Assembly: GCA_020248405.1 (NCBI GenBank)
Contig: JADCHQ010000025.1
Location: forward strand, 1-44,706
DNA from: Rhodocyclaceae bacterium
GTDB taxonomy: Bacteria > Pseudomonadota > Gammaproteobacteria > Burkholderiales > Ga0077523
Length of the DNA: 44,706 bases
Direction of reading: 5' to 3'
Both the position numbers and the translations under genes were made by a program. The notes below the pieces were generated by a model that had not been told where the DNA came from, ran no database searches, and saw nothing but the letters and a program-made list of their open reading frames with translations. Position 1 is the stretch's first letter. Each line of letters opens with the position of its first letter. Positions 41,088 to 44,706 of this stretch are shown here, in pieces.

Positions 41088-41677
41088 ACGGCATCACGCC
41101 AGGCTGAGCAGGGCCGGCTCGCCGAACGGAGGCATCCCTGTGTTTGGGCCCAGCTCTGCTCTCTGGGAGACGTGATGGGCGCCTCTTGCCGGGATGTGCC
41201 GCCCACGCCGCCCGGTGGAAATGCAACGTACTGCAAGCAGCGCCGCGGTTCTTGCGGGCTGCGCCGGTCCGGAGGCGCGCAGTTCATGGATCGAGGGGGT
41301 TACGTTGCCCATGGCGGCGGGGATTAACGTAAGCGAATCATGCTTGAGGGCCCCCCTTGCGGAAGGCAAATGACCGGGTGCCCGTTTTCGAGGATGCGAG
41401 GTCGATGATTCCGCCCTCGTTCAGGATGAGTGCGGTAGCGGGCGCGAGACTCGAAAGCATTCCGAGGGCAAGAACGAAAGCGAGCTGGGGGGTGATCGAC
41501 CGCAAGGGATTCCCGGATACCTGCAGGGCGAACCAGGCGCTTTCGTAAGGTCGAGGTCCTTCAGGGCTCCCGAGCTCCAGGGCGGGCGGTTGCATCGCTG
41601 CAACGAGGTGTGTATGGTAGTTCCGAGGCTGGGAAGCGGCTCCGGCCCGGCCATCGGTGGACCGGAGGGCATGGGAT
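41088..41677. other. Large gap, one doubtful minus-strand ORF
   Basis: 590 bp without a clear gene. A minus-strand frame around 41340-41600 contains LRSITPQLAFVLALGML and SLAPATALILNEGG, like one membrane segment, but it has no convincing start or family. It may be a degraded gene. Confidence 0.3.
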
Positions 41678-42019
41678 ATGGGCGAGGAGAGCAACACGCA
41701 TGACGTGGCGGCGATGCGCGCCGCTCTCATGAAAAAGCTGGGCGCGCAAGCCGATAGCTACCCGAAGGCGGTCGAGGCGCGATTCCCGCGTATCCTGGCC
41801 CGTATCGACGAGCTTTGGGGTTCCCATCAACTCGATCTCTACCTGGAAGAATTGATGTTGCCCGAACGCCAGGAGCGGCAAGGCTTCCCCATCGAGGTGG
41901 CGACCGAGCTCTTGAAGCTGATAGCCCTGCACGGCGCCTTTAACCACAAGCCTCCACCCGGCAGAGAGCGGTGGAGTCATGTGGAGAAGTCGGCTTTCGA
42001 GGGCAAGCCGGAAATCTGA
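41678..42019 (+). CDS. Conserved small soluble protein of unknown function
   Basis: This 113-residue protein starts at ATG 41678 with GGAGG about 10 bp upstream; a GTG at 41657 is an alternative. It is all-helical in appearance (AAMRAALMKKLGAQ, FPRILARIDELWG, LEELMLPERQERQGFP, VATELLKLIALHG). I recognise no named family and no catalytic motif. It is isolated between the SDR and ABC transporter genes. Confidence 0.65.
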   Translation: MGEESNTHDVAAMRAALMKKLGAQADSYPKAVEARFPRILARIDELWGSHQLDLYLEELMLPERQERQGFPIEVATELLKLIALHGAFNHKPPPGRERWSHVEKSAFEGKPEI

Positions 42020-42236
42020 CGCGACCAGCCCTTCTCCAGCGGTCGATTTCGAGTTTCGCCGCGTCGAAGGTCAGGTTGGCGTCCGGCGGCATCACGCCGC
42101 GCACGCGGGCGCGCTCTGGCCGGCAGAGGCGAAGGGTCTTGCCGTTGGCCTGCGAAGCGGACGCCCAGAGGGCCTTTCCGCGCGCTGCTGCGGTATTCCC
42201 CGTGCCCCCGGGTTGCTGTCCCAAGAGCGGGGGCGC
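42020..42236. other. Gap between the small protein and the ABC permease
   Basis: The minus strand has a short open frame (NGKTLRLCRPERARVRGVM, DAAKLEIDRWRRAG) that looks partly protein-like, but it lacks a good start and a family. The two genes converge across it. Confidence 0.3.
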
Positions 42237-43565
42237 TCAGGGGCGTGAGAGCAAGACCGCCTGTTCCGTGTCGGGTGCATGCACCGTCTTCCACCGCTGC
42301 CAGGCCACGGCAATGGCAATGCCGGCCTGCACCAGCATGACCATCATGGCCTCGTCGCTGTGGCTGAAGAGCCGCGGCAATACCCACTGCGCCAGCCACT
42401 GGGCCTGCACCGCGGTCAGCAAGCCCGGCAGCAAGCCGTACAGCACCACCAGGTAGAACAGGGCGGTGGCCTCCGCGCGACGCGGCTGCCGCGCCAGCGC
42501 GAAGAACTGGAAGATGGCCGCGTCTCGCACCACGAACAGCATGGCAGCCAGGGGTAAGATGCTGCTGGTGGCGGGATCGCCGGCGGAAGCGAAGGTGGCG
42601 ATGATGCCCAGCAGCAGCCCAGTGGCGATGGCCACCAGCCATACCGGCGCCGCCTCCAGCGCCTGGCGGGGGTTTCGCGCGCGCAGCCGCATCCGCAGTT
42701 GCTGCCAGGCCGAGGCGCCCCCAGGCTCCGCGAGCAGCAGGGCGTAACTGAACGCACCGGAAATCGCCACCGCGCACAGCAGCACCCCGAACGGCCCGTG
42801 GAAGAGGCCGGGCTCATCTCCCTGCAAAAGGCCGCTGATCCAGATCGCGGAAAACAGGATGAACGCGGGCAGGGTCCATGGCCGGGTACGAATCTCCAAG
42901 GCGGTACACATGGAGCGGTACGCGCCCAGCACGGCCCACGCCGCGAACGCCCCGGTGCTCGCCAGCGCGAAGTTGACCGCATCGAAGGCCGCGCCCCACC
43001 AATGCATTTGCGCGCCGATGTGATCGCCCAGCCGCACAGCGGGTGCCAGCACCAGGGACAACAGCCAGACGAAGATCAACACGCTCGCGCCTCGGTACCG
43101 TAGCTGCTTGCGCGCGGCGTAGATGCTGAAGTTGAGGGCAACGGCATGCAGCAACACCGCTGCCGCCACGAGCAACAGCGCCAGCCGCAGCGCCGGCAAG
43201 CCCGGGTTGACCTGCCCGCACACCACGAACACCGGCAGCAGCATCAGGCCCATGTACCAGGCGAAGGCCGGCGCCCCGAGCAGCTTGCCCCAGGTCATGG
43301 TCCACGGGCCGATGGCGGACATGCGCTGCGTATCCCAGGTGCGCTCGCTCACCTCCGTGGACACGCTGCCGCCCGCCAGGTGAGCACCCCAGAAAAGCAC
43401 CGCCAGAACGAAACCCCCGCCGCTGACCTGGGCCATGTTCCGCAGCGGGTTGTCCTTGCTCACGGCGGCCACCAGCAGCAGCACCAGCGCGATCACCACG
43501 GGCGCCGCCACCAACCGGTGGAGCGAAAACTCCAGCCAGAGATTGCGTTTGAATTCCGGATTCAC
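42237..43565 (-). CDS. ABC transporter membrane protein
   Basis: This is 442 residues from GTG 43565, in a GTGA overlap with the ATPase stop. About twelve hydrophobic segments include LVAAPVVIALVLLLVAAV, LALLLVAAAVLLHAVALN, LIFVWLLSLVLAPAV and LGLLLGIIATFASAG-like stretches near the end. Ordinary ABC-2 permeases are shorter, so this is an extended exporter type. Its substrate is unknown. With the ATPase it forms a complete two-gene exporter. Confidence 0.8.
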   Translation of the reverse strand: MNPEFKRNLWLEFSLHRLVAAPVVIALVLLLVAAVSKDNPLRNMAQVSGGGFVLAVLFWGAHLAGGSVSTEVSERTWDTQRMSAIGPWTMTWGKLLGAPAFAWYMGLMLLPVFVVCGQVNPGLPALRLALLLVAAAVLLHAVALNFSIYAARKQLRYRGASVLIFVWLLSLVLAPAVRLGDHIGAQMHWWGAAFDAVNFALASTGAFAAWAVLGAYRSMCTALEIRTRPWTLPAFILFSAIWISGLLQGDEPGLFHGPFGVLLCAVAISGAFSYALLLAEPGGASAWQQLRMRLRARNPRQALEAAPVWLVAIATGLLLGIIATFASAGDPATSSILPLAAMLFVVRDAAIFQFFALARQPRRAEATALFYLVVLYGLLPGLLTAVQAQWLAQWVLPRLFSHSDEAMMVMLVQAGIAIAVAWQRWKTVHAPDTEQAVLLSRP

Positions 43566-44491
43566 GGCCGCGGCGCTCCCTGTACGGTACGCAGGTAGGA
43601 GTCGTGCAGGTTTTCGCTTTCCCCGGCAAAGGCAGCCACCGCGATGCCGGCTTCCACCAGCGCCCGCAGCACCCGCGCCTGGTCCGCGGCGTTGCCGGCG
43701 ATCAGCAGCACCGCCTCGCGTGGGGTGTGCTCCATGACCTGCACTCCCTCCATCTCCTTCAGGGCCGCGTGCCAGTCCTGCTGTTCGGCGGCCAGCACCA
43801 CGCGCACCCGTTGTCCGCCAGCGTACGGCGCCGCCAGCGCACGATGTTCGACGATCCGGCCGCCGCGCAGCACCAGCATGTGGGTGGAGTATTCGTCGAG
43901 CTCCGCGAGGATGTGGGAGGAAACCACCAGCGTCATGCCTTCGGCGCACAACTGCGTGAACAGCCCCGCCAGCGTGTGCCGCGCCTCGGGGTCGAGACCG
44001 GCCGCCGGTTCGTCCAGCAGCAGCACTTCGGGCGTGTGCACAATGGCTTGGCCGATGGCCACGCGCTGGCGCAAGCCCCGCGACAGTTCCGAGCAGCGCT
44101 GGTGCAGGCGGTCTCCCAGGTTCAGGCGCGCCGCGGTGCGTTCAACGGTGGTTCGCAGCGCTGGCGCCGGGACGCCATGCCCGCTGGCAGCGTGGGACAG
44201 GCACTGCCGGACGGTAAGCGCTTCGTAAATGCCGAAGAAATCCGACAGGTACCCCATGCGCGCGTGGGCCGCGCGCGGGTCTTCGAGCACGTCGATGCCA
44301 GCCACCTGGATGGCGCCGGTGAGGGGCCGGTCCAGGCCGGCGAGGCATCTGAGCAGGGTGGTCTTTCCCGCGCCATTGGGCCCCACCAGCGCCGTCACGC
44401 TGCCGCGCGGGATGGTGAAGGACGCATCGTCCAGCGCCCGGGTGCCGGGGTAGATGTAGGTGACGTTGCTGGCGGTGATGGCGGGGGTCAT
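43562..44491 (-). CDS. ABC transporter ATP-binding protein (ABC-2 exporter type)
   Basis: This is about 309 residues from ATG 44491 (ATG 44521 is an alternative). The Walker A is GPNGAGKTT, the Q-loop is in MGYLSDFFGIYE, the signature is ELSRGLRQR, the Walker B is VLLLDEPAAGLDP, and the switch His is in VVSSHILAE. The C-terminal ~90 residues (VRVVLAAEQQDWHAAL onward) are the extension common in CcmA/NatA-type exporters. It is coupled to the permease by overlap. An IS630-type transposase gene ends just upstream on the same strand. Confidence 0.92.
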   Translation of the reverse strand: MTPAITASNVTYIYPGTRALDDASFTIPRGSVTALVGPNGAGKTTLLRCLAGLDRPLTGAIQVAGIDVLEDPRAAHARMGYLSDFFGIYEALTVRQCLSHAASGHGVPAPALRTTVERTAARLNLGDRLHQRCSELSRGLRQRVAIGQAIVHTPEVLLLDEPAAGLDPEARHTLAGLFTQLCAEGMTLVVSSHILAELDEYSTHMLVLRGGRIVEHRALAAPYAGGQRVRVVLAAEQQDWHAALKEMEGVQVMEHTPREAVLLIAGNAADQARVLRALVEAGIAVAAFAGESENLHDSYLRTVQGAPRP

Positions 44492-44522
44492 GGCTGCGGT
44501 GCTGCGGCCTGTATGAAGCATG

Positions 44523-44706
44523 CTAGTCCATCGAACCAGATGAATCGTACCGGATTCGATGATCAGGATTGTCGTAGATCCACTTCAATGGCTTGGGGTG
44601 CTTGTTGTGTTCCCTGATGTATCGCATGAGCTTCTTGTCGAGGTCCTTGACGCTGGTGAAGACCCCGCGCGTGATCACGTCGCGCTGGATGCGAGCAAAC
44701 CAGTTC
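44523..44706 (-). mobile_element. IS630-type transposase, C-terminal end (cut by window edge)
   Basis: The last 61 codons read NWFARIQRDVITRGVFTSVK, then KLMRYIREHNKHPKPLKW and a tail to TAG. This matches the C-terminus of IS630-family transposases (NWF.RI.RDVI.RG.F.SV..L...L..YI..HN). The remainder lies beyond the window. It stops about 30 bp before the ABC ATPase start, so the element may supply or disrupt that operon's promoter. Confidence 0.85.

Noticed and set aside
1..44706. CRISPR array or prophage structural genes
   Set aside because: No regularly spaced direct repeats and no capsid, tail, terminase or integrase signatures are present.

Overview
The window is GC-rich proteobacterial chromosomal DNA. 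RegB/RegA-type redox signalling, a TonB-dependent receptor, Tat and lipoprotein signals, GltS, AIM24 and a YedY-like molybdoprotein all fit a beta- or gammaproteobacterium with an environmental, respiratory lifestyle; I cannot name the genus. Most genes are ordinary metabolic or envelope genes in short runs with 4-bp ATGA/GTGA overlaps. The unusual parts are an RNA-repair locus, a cysteine-rich leader ORF in front of a TonB receptor, and several scars of mobile DNA.

Layout. 1-2.9 kb: a secreted beta-propeller gene running off the left edge, a small overlapping partner, and a divergent HTH regulator. 2.9-8 kb: an RNA-repair locus made of a strongly structured non-coding leader, a tRNA-Gly-like gene, rtcB (3'-phosphate RNA ligase), an HNH nuclease, a SEC-C zinc protein whose three Phe codons all read TTTC, two abutting tRNA-like genes and a slipin/Band-7 gene. 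A 20-bp near-identical inverted repeat lies upstream of both the tRNA-Gly/rtcB end and the slipin end. 8-11 kb: a Tat-exported serine hydrolase and a membrane diguanylate cyclase. 11-15 kb: a Cys-rich small ORF (tandem CTQTCSC motifs) overlapping the start of a TonB receptor, followed by a Cys/His-bearing sialidase-fold protein and a TlpA thioredoxin. This resembles, in architecture, the copper-responsive CruR uORF operon of Bordetella.

15-20.4 kb: molybdopterin oxidoreductase plus FAD/NAD reductase, a divergent NmrA/LysR pair, an AEC exporter and an M48 protease. 20.5-22.4 kb: a lower-GC scar holding an intact PIN toxin, an antitoxin that has lost its N-terminus, a membrane/coiled-coil/winged-helix protein of unknown role and a transposase remnant. 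22.4-36.6 kb: AIM24, an FtsX-like permease with an AttH/CrtC-like partner, GltS, a beta-barrel protein, a PHB-depolymerase-like esterase, RegBA, a haloalkane-dehalogenase-like hydrolase overlapping a cytochrome c with a CXXXCH motif, a DUF1254 protein and a glycerol dehydrogenase. 36.6-44.7 kb: an adhesin-E-like protein, fragments of uvrA and an ISL3 transposase, a lipoprotein with a textbook terminator, a secreted alpha/beta hydrolase, a frameshifted SDR, a small conserved protein, a two-gene ABC transporter and the end of an IS630-type transposase.

Functionally, the 3-8 kb locus is the most novel-looking. An RNA ligase sits with non-canonical tRNA-like genes, a nuclease, a SEC-C protein and a membrane-scaffold-type protein. 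It may respond to tRNA damage, possibly with tRNA-like decoys or sensors, but that is inference. The single-base frameshifts at T runs (SEC-C, SDR) could also be sequencing errors and should be checked first.
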